NCBI RefSeq assembly: GCF_964642095.1
Contig: NZ_OZ209244.1
Span: 1,736,001 to 1,800,000, forward strand
Origin: Fretibacterium fastidiosum
Lineage (GTDB): Bacteria; Synergistota; Synergistia; Synergistales; Aminobacteriaceae
Direction: 5' to 3'
Length of the DNA stretch: 64,000 nucleotides
This document shows, piece after piece, positions 7,990 to 15,418 of the stretch. The position numbers and the translations under genes are program-made. Under the pieces are notes generated by a model that worked only from the letters and a program-made list of their open reading frames with translations, did no database searches and was not told the origin of the DNA. Each line of letters begins with the position of its first letter. Position 1 is the stretch's first letter.

Positions 7990-9132
7990 ATGAAGGATCA
8001 AGAGAAGAGGATCTTCGACTGGCTCTCGGCCCATAAAGAGGACATCGTCGCCGACCTGCTGGCGCTGGTCCGCTCGGAGTCCCCTACGGGGGACAAGGCC
8101 GCCGTGGACGCCTGTGGAAGGGTTCTGGCCTCGCTCTATCGGGACCGCCTTGGCGCCGTGTCCCGGACGGTCCCGCAGACGGAGGCGGGAGACCACCTGG
8201 TGACGGAGGTCGGGGAGGGGGAGCGCACCCTCCTGATCGTCGGGCACATCGACACGGTGCATTCCGTGGGGTCCGTGCCCGTCCGTCGGGAGGGGGACGT
8301 GCTCTACGGCCCCGGGGTCATCGACATGAAGGGCGGCGACATCGCCGTCGTCTGGGCCCTGAAGGCGCTGAAGGACCTGGGCCTCCCCCTCGGCAAGAGG
8401 GTCCGCATCGTCAACAACTCCGACGAGGAGACGGGCTCCGAGAGCTCACGGGGCCTGCTGCTTGACAGCGCGCGGGGGGCCTGCGCCTGTATCGTCCCGG
8501 AGCCGGCCACCTGCCCCGACGGGAAGGTCAAGCCCAGCCGCAAGGGCGGTGGGGAGATCGTCGTCCGATGCCGCGGCAAAGCGGCCCATGCCGGCAACAA
8601 CCCCCAGGAGGGTGTCGACGCCAACGTGGAGTTGGCGCATCAGATCATCTACCTCAAGGGGCTGTCGGACTACGAGGGGAAGGGCAGCACCTACAGCCCC
8701 GGCGTCATATCGGGCGGCAAGGCCGTCAACGTCGTCAGCGACTACGCGGAGGCGACCGTGGACTGGCGCATGTGCGTCCCGGAGGAGATCCCCCGCACGA
8801 GGAGCCTCCTCGCGGAGCGGAAGGCTGTCCTGCCCGGCGCACAGGTAGAGTTCGAGGTCAGGGTAGGGCACCCGCCGCTGGCGGAGAACGCACGGAACCT
8901 CGCCCTGCTGGAGCTCTTGAAGCAGTGCGGGGCGGACCTTGACATGAGGATCGAGGCGGCTCCCATGGTGGGCGGCTGCTCGGACGGCAACGACATCTCG
9001 GACGCCGGGGTCCCCACCATCGACGGCATGGGCATGGTGGGAAACTTCATCCACAACCCGCAGGAGCAGCTCTTTCTGGAGCACCTGGTGCCCCGCGTCG
9101 CCCTCCTGGCCTCTCTGATCCTGAGGGTGTGA
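7990..9132 (+). CDS. M20-family zinc metallopeptidase (carboxypeptidase G2-like)
   Basis: The 380-residue protein is an M20 di-zinc aminoacylase/carboxypeptidase. Metal ligands are visible as GHIDTV (His86, Asp88), the bridging aspartate in GVIDMKGG (Asp112) and the catalytic/ligand pair in NSDEETGS (Glu146-Glu147); a late histidine occurs in FIHNPQEQ. The dimerisation insert is present between about residues 185 and 295 (RKGGGEIVVRCRGKAAHAG and onward). No signal peptide is visible, so it should act in the cytoplasm on imported peptides, N-acyl amino acids or folate-type glutamates; which of these is unknown. Its place right after dppF suggests co-transcription. Confidence 0.88.
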   Translation: MKDQEKRIFDWLSAHKEDIVADLLALVRSESPTGDKAAVDACGRVLASLYRDRLGAVSRTVPQTEAGDHLVTEVGEGERTLLIVGHIDTVHSVGSVPVRREGDVLYGPGVIDMKGGDIAVVWALKALKDLGLPLGKRVRIVNNSDEETGSESSRGLLLDSARGACACIVPEPATCPDGKVKPSRKGGGEIVVRCRGKAAHAGNNPQEGVDANVELAHQIIYLKGLSDYEGKGSTYSPGVISGGKAVNVVSDYAEATVDWRMCVPEEIPRTRSLLAERKAVLPGAQVEFEVRVGHPPLAENARNLALLELLKQCGADLDMRIEAAPMVGGCSDGNDISDAGVPTIDGMGMVGNFIHNPQEQLFLEHLVPRVALLASLILRV

Positions 9133-9141
9133 ACCGTGAGC

Positions 9142-9163
9142 GCCCTGTCCGAATCGGACGGGC
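9142..9163 (+). terminator. Hairpin after the M20 peptidase gene
   Basis: GCCC-T-GTCCGA pairs with TCGGACGGGC (ten pairs with one bulged T). No T-run follows, so it may slow transcription or stabilise the mRNA end rather than terminate fully. Confidence 0.4.
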
Positions 9164-9200
9164 GGTCGTGAACGGAGGCGATCGATAAATCTGCGCGTAT

Positions 9201-9243
9201 CGGGTCGCGCGAGAGCGCGAGGTTTGGGCAAGGCCCGTTTTTT
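9201..9243 (+). terminator. Structured leader/attenuator-like hairpins before the first binding-protein gene
   Basis: CGGG(9201-9204) can pair with CCCG(9234-9237), enclosing a CGCGC-GAGA-GCGCG hairpin; alternatively GGGC-AAG-GCCC forms directly before G and six T. The T-run lies 10 bases before the Shine-Dalgarno of the next gene, so this could separate transport-operon transcription from that of the binding protein. Confidence 0.42.
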
Positions 9244-9270
9244 CAATATTCTTAAGGAGGTCGTGTGTTG

Positions 9271-10863
9271 ATGAAGGGAAAGAAGTGGTTTCTTGCGCTG
9301 GCGGCCGTGCTGTGCCTGATGGGGACGGCGTGGGCCGGGGAGAAGGAGATCGTCTACAACCTGAGCATCGAGCCCCGGACGATCGACCCCGTGCTGAACA
9401 ACGCGGTGGACGGCTCGAACGTGATCTTCAACCTTTTTGAGGGGCTGGTGCGTATCGGCTTCGACGACGCACCGGAGGCGGGGTGTGCCGAGAAGTGGGA
9501 GGTCTCCGAGGACGGGATGTCCTGGACGTTCCACCTGCGGAAGGGCCTGAAGTGGTCCGACGGCAAGCCCATGACGGCGGAGGACTTCCGCTATGGCTTC
9601 CTGCGGGCGATTACCCCGGAGAACGCATCGCCCTACGCCCACTTAGGCTTCTTCATCAAGAACGGAGAGGCGTTCTTCAACGGCAAGGCGAAGGCCGAGG
9701 AGGTGGGACTGGTCGCGGTGGACGACGTCACGTTCCGCATCGACCTGGAGTACCAGACGCCCCTGATGTTGGACTACCTGTCCTACCACATCTTCTATCC
9801 GGCGCGGGCCGACGTGATCGAGGCGGACCCCCGCGGCTGGACGTCCAAGCCCGAGACGGCCCTGGGCAACGGACCCTTCATGCTGGCCGACTGGCAGCAC
9901 AACAGCGAGATGACTCTGGTGAAGAACCCCCACTACTGGGACGCGGACAACGTGAAGGTGGACAAGCTCCGTTTGGTGATGATCACGGACTCCAACACGG
10001 CCCTCGCGGCCTTCAAGGGGGGAAAGGTGGACCTGATCGATAGCATCCCGCCGCAGATGACGCCGCAGCTCATCAAGAGCGGCGAGGCGAAGGTGGCCCC
10101 GACGCTGGGCACCTCCTTCTCCGTCTTCAACGTCACGCGGGCCCCGTTCGACAACCCGCTGGTCCGTCGCGCCTTCACGCTGGCGGTGGACCGCACGGTC
10201 ATGGCGGAGAAGGTGGCCATGGGCGGCCAGAAGCCTGCCGTGGCCTTCATCCCCTACGGCATCCCCGGCGTGGAGCCGGAAAAGGACTTCCGGGCGGAGG
10301 GCGGAGCCTTCCTGCCCGATCGAGCCGACGTGGAGCAGGCGAAGAAGCTCCTGGCCGAGGCGGGCTATCCGGACGGCAAGGGCTTCCCCAAAGTTGTCTA
10401 CAAGTACAACCTGAACCCTATCAACAAGGCCATCGCGGAAGCGCTTCAGGCCATGTGGAAGCAGAACCTGGGCGTCGAGGTGGAGCTCTCCAACGAGGAG
10501 TGGAAGGTCTTCATCAACACCCGCATGAAGCATGACTTCGACATCGCGCGCCACGCCTACCTGGTGGACTTCTTCGACGCGGGCAGCCTCCTGGAGCTGT
10601 GGCAGGCGGGCGTTCCCGAGAACGTCGCCGGCTACGCCAACGACGAGTACGATGCCCTGATCAAGGACTCCCTCAAGCAGATGGACCGCGCGAAGCGCGT
10701 CGAGGCCATGCACAAGGCCGAGCAGATCCTGATGCAGGACCTGCCGGTGCTGCCGCTCTACTTCTACTCGACGCCCTACATGCAGAGCGCTCGGGTAAAG
10801 GGGATCTACATGTCGCCGCGCAAATGGGTGTTCTTCCGCGGCGCTGAGGTCGTGGAGCCGTAG
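9271..10863 (+). CDS. Peptide ABC transporter solute-binding protein (copy 1)
   Basis: The 530-residue exported protein is the extracytoplasmic receptor for the adjacent DppBCDF. The signal peptide is clear: KGKKW, a hydrophobic core, then a cleavage site after AWA. The mature part is a family-5 solute-binding protein (SBP_bac_5), with EPRTIDPVLNNAVDG, then SEDGMSWTFHLRKGLKWSDG and LGNGPFMLADWQHN, as in OppA/DppA of the oligopeptide type. Three start codons lie in a row (GTG 9265, TTG 9268, ATG 9271) behind AAGGAGG; ATG has a 10-base spacing and is preferred here. The next gene is a close paralogue, so the region arose by tandem duplication. Confidence 0.9.
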   Translation: MKGKKWFLALAAVLCLMGTAWAGEKEIVYNLSIEPRTIDPVLNNAVDGSNVIFNLFEGLVRIGFDDAPEAGCAEKWEVSEDGMSWTFHLRKGLKWSDGKPMTAEDFRYGFLRAITPENASPYAHLGFFIKNGEAFFNGKAKAEEVGLVAVDDVTFRIDLEYQTPLMLDYLSYHIFYPARADVIEADPRGWTSKPETALGNGPFMLADWQHNSEMTLVKNPHYWDADNVKVDKLRLVMITDSNTALAAFKGGKVDLIDSIPPQMTPQLIKSGEAKVAPTLGTSFSVFNVTRAPFDNPLVRRAFTLAVDRTVMAEKVAMGGQKPAVAFIPYGIPGVEPEKDFRAEGGAFLPDRADVEQAKKLLAEAGYPDGKGFPKVVYKYNLNPINKAIAEALQAMWKQNLGVEVELSNEEWKVFINTRMKHDFDIARHAYLVDFFDAGSLLELWQAGVPENVAGYANDEYDALIKDSLKQMDRAKRVEAMHKAEQILMQDLPVLPLYFYSTPYMQSARVKGIYMSPRKWVFFRGAEVVEP

Positions 10864-10903
10864 CGATAGGACGAGAGCCGAGGCCTGCGCTCGACCCTCG
10901 CTG

Positions 10904-10927
10904 GGGGGTCAGGGTCGCCTGGCCCCC
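10904..10927 (+). terminator. Hairpin between the two binding-protein genes
   Basis: GGGGGTCAGG, loop GTCG, and CCTGGCCCCC form a ten-pair stem with one wobble pair. No T-run follows; it may be a partial terminator or a stabiliser that sets the ratio of the two binding proteins. Confidence 0.4.
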
Positions 10928-10968
10928 GTCTGTCATCCAAATTGTTTTTCGAAGGAGGTTGTGTGTTG

Positions 10969-12570
10969 ATGAAGGGAAAGAAGTGGCTTCTTGCGCTGGT
11001 GGCCGTACTGTGCCTGATGGGGACGGCGTGGGCCGGGGAGAGGGAGATCGTCTACAACCTGGGTATCGAGCCGCGGACGATCGACCCCGTGCTGAACAGC
11101 GCAGTGGATGGCTCCACGGTGCTCTATAACATCAGCGAAGGTCTGGTGCGCATCGGCCTTGACGACGCGCCGGAGCCGGGGTGCGCCGAGAGCTGGGAGG
11201 TCTCAGAGGACGGCCTGTCCTGGACGTTCCACCTGCGGGAGGGCCTGAAGTGGTCTGACGGCAAGCCGCTGACGGCGGAGGACTTCCGTTGCGGCTTCCA
11301 GCGCGTGTTCAACCCGGAGAACGCCTGCCCCTTCGCCTACGTCGGCTACTTCATCAAGAACGGCGAGGAGTGCTTCAAGGGCACGGCGAAGCTGGAGGAG
11401 CTGGGCGTGACGGCGGTTGACGAGAGGACGCTGCGCCTGGACCTGAAGCACCCCAGCCCCCTGATGCTGGACTACCTGTCCTACCACATCTTCTTCCCCG
11501 CGCGGGCTGACGTGGTGGAGCAGGACCCCCGTGGCTGGTCCGCGTCGGGCTCCTTCCCCTGCAACGGGCCCTTCATGATCACGGAATGGAAGCACAACAG
11601 CGAGCTCACGGTGGTGAAGAACCCCCACTACTGGGATGCCGACAAGGTGAAGCTGGACAAGGTCCGCATGGTCATGATCAACGACGTCAACACGGCCCTG
11701 GCGGCCTTCAAGGGGGGGAAGGTGGACTACAACACCCTTGTCCCTGCTCCAATGCTCCCGCAGCTCCTGGAGAGCGGCGAGGCCAAGGCGCGAAACACGC
11801 TGGGCACGTACTTTTACGTTTTCAACACGGCCCGCAGGCCCTTTGACGACGCGCGCGTGCGCAGGGCGTTTGCTCTGGCCGTCGACCGCACGGCCATCGT
11901 CGAGAAGGTGACGAGGGGTGGACAGAAGCCGGCCAACGGCTTTATTCCCTACGGCATCCCGGGCGTGGACCCCAATGACCCGGCGGCGGACTTCCGCGCT
12001 GAGGACAAGGCAGAGTACCTCCCCCCGCGCGCCGACGTGGAGCAGGCGAAGAAGCTCCTGGCCGAGGCGGGCTATCCGGACGGAAAGGACTTCCCCAAGG
12101 TGCAGTGCAAGTACAACAGCAACCTCGGGAACAAAGCCATCGCGGAAGCGCTTCAGGCCATGTGGAGGCAGAACCTGGGCGTTGAGGTGGAACTCTATAA
12201 CGAGGAGTGGAAGGTGTTCATCAACACCCGTAATAAGAAGGACTTCGACATCGCGCGCCACGGCTACCTGGTGGACTTCTTCGACGCGGGCAGCCTCCTG
12301 GAGATGTGGCAGACGGGCGTTTGGGAGAATTCTGCCAGCTTCAGCGACGCGGAGTATGACGCCCTGATCCGGGATTCCCTTGAGCAGATGGACCGCGCGA
12401 AGCGCATTGAGGACATGCACAAGGCCGAGCAGATCCTGATGCGCGAGATGCCGGTCTGCCCGCTTTACTTCTACACGACGCCCTCCATGCAGAGCGCCCG
12501 GGTGAAGGGAATCTATCACTCTCCGCGCAACTGGGTGTTCTTCCGCGGCGCTGAGGTCGTGGAGCCGTAG
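10969..12570 (+). CDS. Peptide ABC transporter solute-binding protein (copy 2)
   Basis: The 533-residue paralogue of the preceding protein has an almost identical signal peptide (cleavage after AWA) and the same SBP_bac_5 landmarks (EPRTIDPVLNSAVDG, SEDGLSWTFHLREGLKWSDG). Differences are spread over the ligand-binding lobes, for example GLVRIGLDDAPEPGCAESW and the VPAPMLPQL stretch, suggesting a different peptide preference. The GAAGGAGG and the GTG-TTG-ATG triplet are repeated exactly, so the duplication included the translation start. An upstream in-frame TTG (10942) precedes the Shine-Dalgarno and is not used in this call. A strong terminator follows. Confidence 0.9.
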   Translation: MKGKKWLLALVAVLCLMGTAWAGEREIVYNLGIEPRTIDPVLNSAVDGSTVLYNISEGLVRIGLDDAPEPGCAESWEVSEDGLSWTFHLREGLKWSDGKPLTAEDFRCGFQRVFNPENACPFAYVGYFIKNGEECFKGTAKLEELGVTAVDERTLRLDLKHPSPLMLDYLSYHIFFPARADVVEQDPRGWSASGSFPCNGPFMITEWKHNSELTVVKNPHYWDADKVKLDKVRMVMINDVNTALAAFKGGKVDYNTLVPAPMLPQLLESGEAKARNTLGTYFYVFNTARRPFDDARVRRAFALAVDRTAIVEKVTRGGQKPANGFIPYGIPGVDPNDPAADFRAEDKAEYLPPRADVEQAKKLLAEAGYPDGKDFPKVQCKYNSNLGNKAIAEALQAMWRQNLGVEVELYNEEWKVFINTRNKKDFDIARHGYLVDFFDAGSLLEMWQTGVWENSASFSDAEYDALIRDSLEQMDRAKRIEDMHKAEQILMREMPVCPLYFYTTPSMQSARVKGIYHSPRNWVFFRGAEVVEP

Positions 12571-12599
12571 CGCGAGGACGAGAGCGGAGGACTGGCGCT

Positions 12600-12646
12600 A
12601 AAAAACTGAAGGGGGTCGGACAGAGTCGACCCCCTTCAGTTTTTTT
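12600..12646. terminator. Strong bidirectional intrinsic terminator
   Basis: ACTGAAGGGGGTCG and CGACCCCCTTCAGT form a 14-bp perfect stem with an 8-base loop, flanked by an A-run on the left and a run of seven T on the right, so it can stop transcription both from the binding-protein genes and from typA, which converges on it. Confidence 0.95.
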
Positions 12647-12713
12647 AGCCGGACTGCAGCGTGACGGTGCGGCTGGACGCCCAATAGGCTGATGTTCGCC
12701 CCGTGCCCCGGAT

Positions 12714-14603
12714 TTACTTCCTGTTGGACGGGTCCGATTCTCCCCCGGCCCTTCGGGTTGCCTTTCGCCGCTCCAGTTCGTCCAGGATGGCCTTGCGCAG
12801 GCGGATGGACTGCGGCGTGACCTCGACGAGCTCGTCCACCTCGATCCACTCCATGGCCTTCTCCAGCGACATGCGGCGCGGGACGTCGAGCTTTGTGGTC
12901 AGCTCCTTGGTGGCGGAACGGTGGTTCGTCTGCTGCTTCCTCTTGGTGGGGTTGCAGGGCATGTCCCCCGGCCGGCTGTTCTCTCCCACGATCATGCCGT
13001 TGTAAACGGGTTCCAGGGGGGAGATGAAGAGCGTCCCCCGCTCCTGCAGGTTCTCCAGTTGGTAGGCCGTGGCCTCTCCGGTGTCCAGGCTCACCAGGGA
13101 GCCGCGGCTCCGCGTGACGAGGTCCCCCGCCCAGGGCGCGTAGCCCGAGAAGCAGCTCGACATGATGCCCAGGCCGCGGGTGTCGGTCAGGAACTCCCCC
13201 CGGTAGCCGATGAGGCCCCGCGTCGGGATCTCGATCTCGATGCGCAGCAGGCCGCGGTCCTGATTGACGACGTTCTTCACCTTGCCCTTGCGCTGGGACA
13301 TCTTCTCGAAGACGATGCCCTGGTACTCGTCCGGGACGTCGACGGTCACCAGCTCGTAGGGTTCCATCTTCACGCCGTCCCGCGTTTCCATGATGACCTC
13401 CGGCTTCGAGACGCAGAACTCCATCCCCTCACGCCGCATCTCCTCGATGAGGATGCTCAGCTGCAACTCGCCGCGCCCCGATACTTTGACGCCGTCCGGA
13501 CGGCCCAGGTCCTCCATGCGCAGGGAGACGTTGACGTGCATCTCCCGCTGGAGGCGGGCCTTGAGCTGCCGAAGCGTTACGGCCTGTCCCTCCCGTCCCG
13601 CGAAGGGGCCTGTGTTGACCAGGAAGAACATGGATACCGTTGGCTCTTCGATGGACAGGGGCTTCAGGGGACGGTCCGCGATGGCCTCTGCGGCGAAGGT
13701 GTCGCCGATGTCGATCTCCGTCGGTCCGGTGAGCCACACGATGTCGCCGGCCCCCACCTCGTCCACCTCGACGCGCTCCAGTCCGCGGGTCACCCACAGC
13801 TGCACCACCCGGGCGTTCTCCTGCCCTGTGGTCGTCCAGTCCGTGCCCGTGTGGTCCGTGGTGTTCCACTTCGTGGAGACCCGCACGAAGGGGTCCCCTT
13901 TGCGGATATGTCCCTGCAGGATCTTACCGCAGCCGATGCGGCCCACGTACTCGTTCCACGCCAGCGTGCTGACCTGCATGAGGAAGGGCTTGTCCGGGTC
14001 CACGTTGGGGGCCGGCACGTAGTCGATGATGGCCTGGAAAAGGTCGTCCATGTTGTCGCGCCGCGGGTCGCTCAGGTCCTTCACGGCCCAGCCGGCGAGC
14101 CCCGAACCGTAGAGGACGGGGAAGTCCGCCTGTTCGTCCGTTGCGCCCAGCTCAAAGAAGAGGTCGAAGGTCTTGTTGAGGGCACCGTTCGGGTCCGCGC
14201 CCTCGCGGTCCACCTTGTTGATGAACACCAGGGGCTTCATGCCAATGGAGAGCGCGTGCTGCAGCACGTAGCGCGTCTGGGGCATGGGGCCCTCGTTGGC
14301 GTCCACGATCAGGATGACGGAGTCCACGGTGGAGAGGATGCGCTCCACCTCTCCCGAGAAGTCCGCGTGCCCCGGCGTGTCGATGATGTTGATGAGGTAC
14401 CCGCCCCATTCGACGGTGCAGGGCTTGGAGCGGATGGTGATGCCGCGCTCGCGCTCGATGGCGCCCGAGTCCATCACGCGCTCCGCAACCTGCGTGTGGG
14501 CGCTGAAGGTCTGAGCCGCCCTGAAGATGGAGTCGATCAAGGTCGTCTTGCCATGGTCAATGTGGGCTACGATAGCCAGGTTTCTGATCTTTTCTGCCTG
14601 CAT
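12714..14603 (-). CDS. typA: Ribosome-associated GTPase TypA/BipA
   Basis: This 629-residue translational GTPase binds the ribosome at the EF-G site and helps 50S assembly and growth under cold or other stress. The G1 motif AHIDHGKTTL is at residues 13-22, then RERGITI (G2), DTPGHADF (G3), NKVDREGA (G4); EF-G-like domains follow and the TypA-specific C-terminal part contains RGLIGYRGEFLTDTRGLG. The start MQAEKIRNLAIVAHID is chosen because the family begins there; longer in-frame extension upstream has no similarity. A weak AAGGA precedes the ATG. The C-terminal tail (GGESDPSNRK) is longer and charged. It is transcribed alone from its own promoter. Confidence 0.95.
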   Translation of the reverse strand: MQAEKIRNLAIVAHIDHGKTTLIDSIFRAAQTFSAHTQVAERVMDSGAIERERGITIRSKPCTVEWGGYLINIIDTPGHADFSGEVERILSTVDSVILIVDANEGPMPQTRYVLQHALSIGMKPLVFINKVDREGADPNGALNKTFDLFFELGATDEQADFPVLYGSGLAGWAVKDLSDPRRDNMDDLFQAIIDYVPAPNVDPDKPFLMQVSTLAWNEYVGRIGCGKILQGHIRKGDPFVRVSTKWNTTDHTGTDWTTTGQENARVVQLWVTRGLERVEVDEVGAGDIVWLTGPTEIDIGDTFAAEAIADRPLKPLSIEEPTVSMFFLVNTGPFAGREGQAVTLRQLKARLQREMHVNVSLRMEDLGRPDGVKVSGRGELQLSILIEEMRREGMEFCVSKPEVIMETRDGVKMEPYELVTVDVPDEYQGIVFEKMSQRKGKVKNVVNQDRGLLRIEIEIPTRGLIGYRGEFLTDTRGLGIMSSCFSGYAPWAGDLVTRSRGSLVSLDTGEATAYQLENLQERGTLFISPLEPVYNGMIVGENSRPGDMPCNPTKRKQQTNHRSATKELTTKLDVPRRMSLEKAMEWIEVDELVEVTPQSIRLRKAILDELERRKATRRAGGESDPSNRK

Positions 14604-14643
14604 AGGTCCTTGCCTTCCCAAAATGAAAATAGGTTCCCCCTGC

Positions 14644-14658
14644 GGGGAACGTTTCCCC
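14644..14658 (-). promoter_or_regulatory. Alternative hairpins in the typA leader
   Basis: In the 5' untranslated leader, GTTCCCC (14633-14639) pairs with GGGGAAC (14644-14650), and the same GGGGAA can instead pair with TTCCCC (14653-14658). Mutually exclusive hairpins of this kind can be regulatory, but no terminator T-run is present. Confidence 0.3.
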
Positions 14659-14685
14659 TTTTCGTTCCTCAAAAAAACGCACTGC

Positions 14686-14715
14686 ATTGTACCGCAAAAG
14701 GCGCCCCGCCGCCAA
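14686..14715 (-). promoter_or_regulatory. Candidate typA promoter
   Basis: On the minus strand TTGGCG (14710-14715) and TACAAT (14686-14691) are spaced by 18 bases, about 80 bases upstream of the typA ATG. The 339-base gap 14604-14942 otherwise holds only the leader hairpins and the dps terminator; no ORF in it looks real. Confidence 0.55.
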
Positions 14716-14868
14716 GCGCTTTTTGTCAGTTTGTCCGAACCCGCAGGATGCGGCGGCCTTTGGGGTGCTGCGCGGCCATTCAGGACGGGGTCATGGGCTT
14801 TGAGGGCGCGCGGAGGGGAGGCCGCTCTGCTGTTTTTGCGGTGCCGGCGCAGAAGGCCAAAAAGCAAA

Positions 14869-14900
14869 GTAAAAGAGGAGCCGGCCGGCTCCTCTTTTAC
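14869..14900 (-). terminator. Perfect 32-bp palindromic terminator after dps
   Basis: The half-site GTAAAAGAGGAGCCGG is followed directly by its exact complement. The GC-rich centre flanked by AAAA/TTTT is a bidirectional intrinsic terminator; it ends the perR-ahpC-reductase-dps operon about 40 bases past the dps stop. Confidence 0.85.
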
Positions 14901-14942
14901 TCAATTTCACCGAACGGCATGGCCTTCGCCCGAAGGTCCGTG

Positions 14943-15374
14943 CTACATGGACGCCTGCGAGATCATCCAGATCGCCTTGCTGTAGCTCTCGATGAAGTCG
15001 TCCATCTTGGTGGAAACGAGGTGGTTGTCGGAAGCGTCCGCGTCCTTCTTGATGGCCTTGACGCTCTCCAGGAGGTGCTTGAAGTCGCCGAGGATGGACG
15101 CATAAACCGCCTTCACGTCGCCGACAAAGCCCTCGGAGGCGTCCTTGACCTTCGCGTGCCTGGCGAAGGCCGCCATGGTCGACACCGGACGGTACCCGAC
15201 CATGAGCATGGTCTCGGCGACCTCGTCGATCTGCGGCCGGATGTCGTCGTAGTACTCCTCGAGCTTGGCGTGGGTCTGGAAGAAGGTGGGGCCGCTGATG
15301 TACCAATGGTAGCTCTGCAGCTTGTGATAGAAAAACACGAGGTCCGAGAGTAGCGCGTTCATTTTGGCTTCCAT
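14943..15374 (-). CDS. dps: Dps-family ferritin-like protein
   Basis: The 143-residue four-helix protein belongs to the Dps/mini-ferritin family, which oxidises Fe(II) with hydrogen peroxide and stores iron, protecting DNA. The intersubunit ferroxidase ligands fall at the expected spacing: His23 (in SYHWYISGP), His35, Asp50 and Glu54 (QIDEVAE). There is no lysine-rich N-terminal tail, so DNA binding is uncertain. The start at MEAKMNALL has TAAGGAG six to eight bases upstream; the longer open frame upstream is the end of the reductase gene region. It is the last gene of a peroxide-defence operon, 44 bases after the reductase gene. Confidence 0.92.
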   Translation of the reverse strand: MEAKMNALLSDLVFFYHKLQSYHWYISGPTFFQTHAKLEEYYDDIRPQIDEVAETMLMVGYRPVSTMAAFARHAKVKDASEGFVGDVKAVYASILGDFKHLLESVKAIKKDADASDNHLVSTKMDDFIESYSKAIWMISQASM

Positions 15375-15418
15375 AATGTTAATCTCCTTAAGTTTTTTTG
15401 GCCGATGGCCGAAATTTT

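Noticed and set aside
9133..9264. Riboswitch upstream of the binding-protein gene
   Set aside because: Two hairpins and a short T-run are present but no known aptamer consensus could be recognised; listed only as an attenuator-like structure.
10942..10968. Upstream TTG start for the second binding protein
   Set aside because: It lies before the GAAGGAGG Shine-Dalgarno and would put nine unlike residues in front of a good signal peptide.
12921..15353. 810-codon plus-strand open frame opposite typA and dps
   Set aside because: It runs across the typA promoter, the dps terminator and two real genes on the other strand, and has low-complexity composition.
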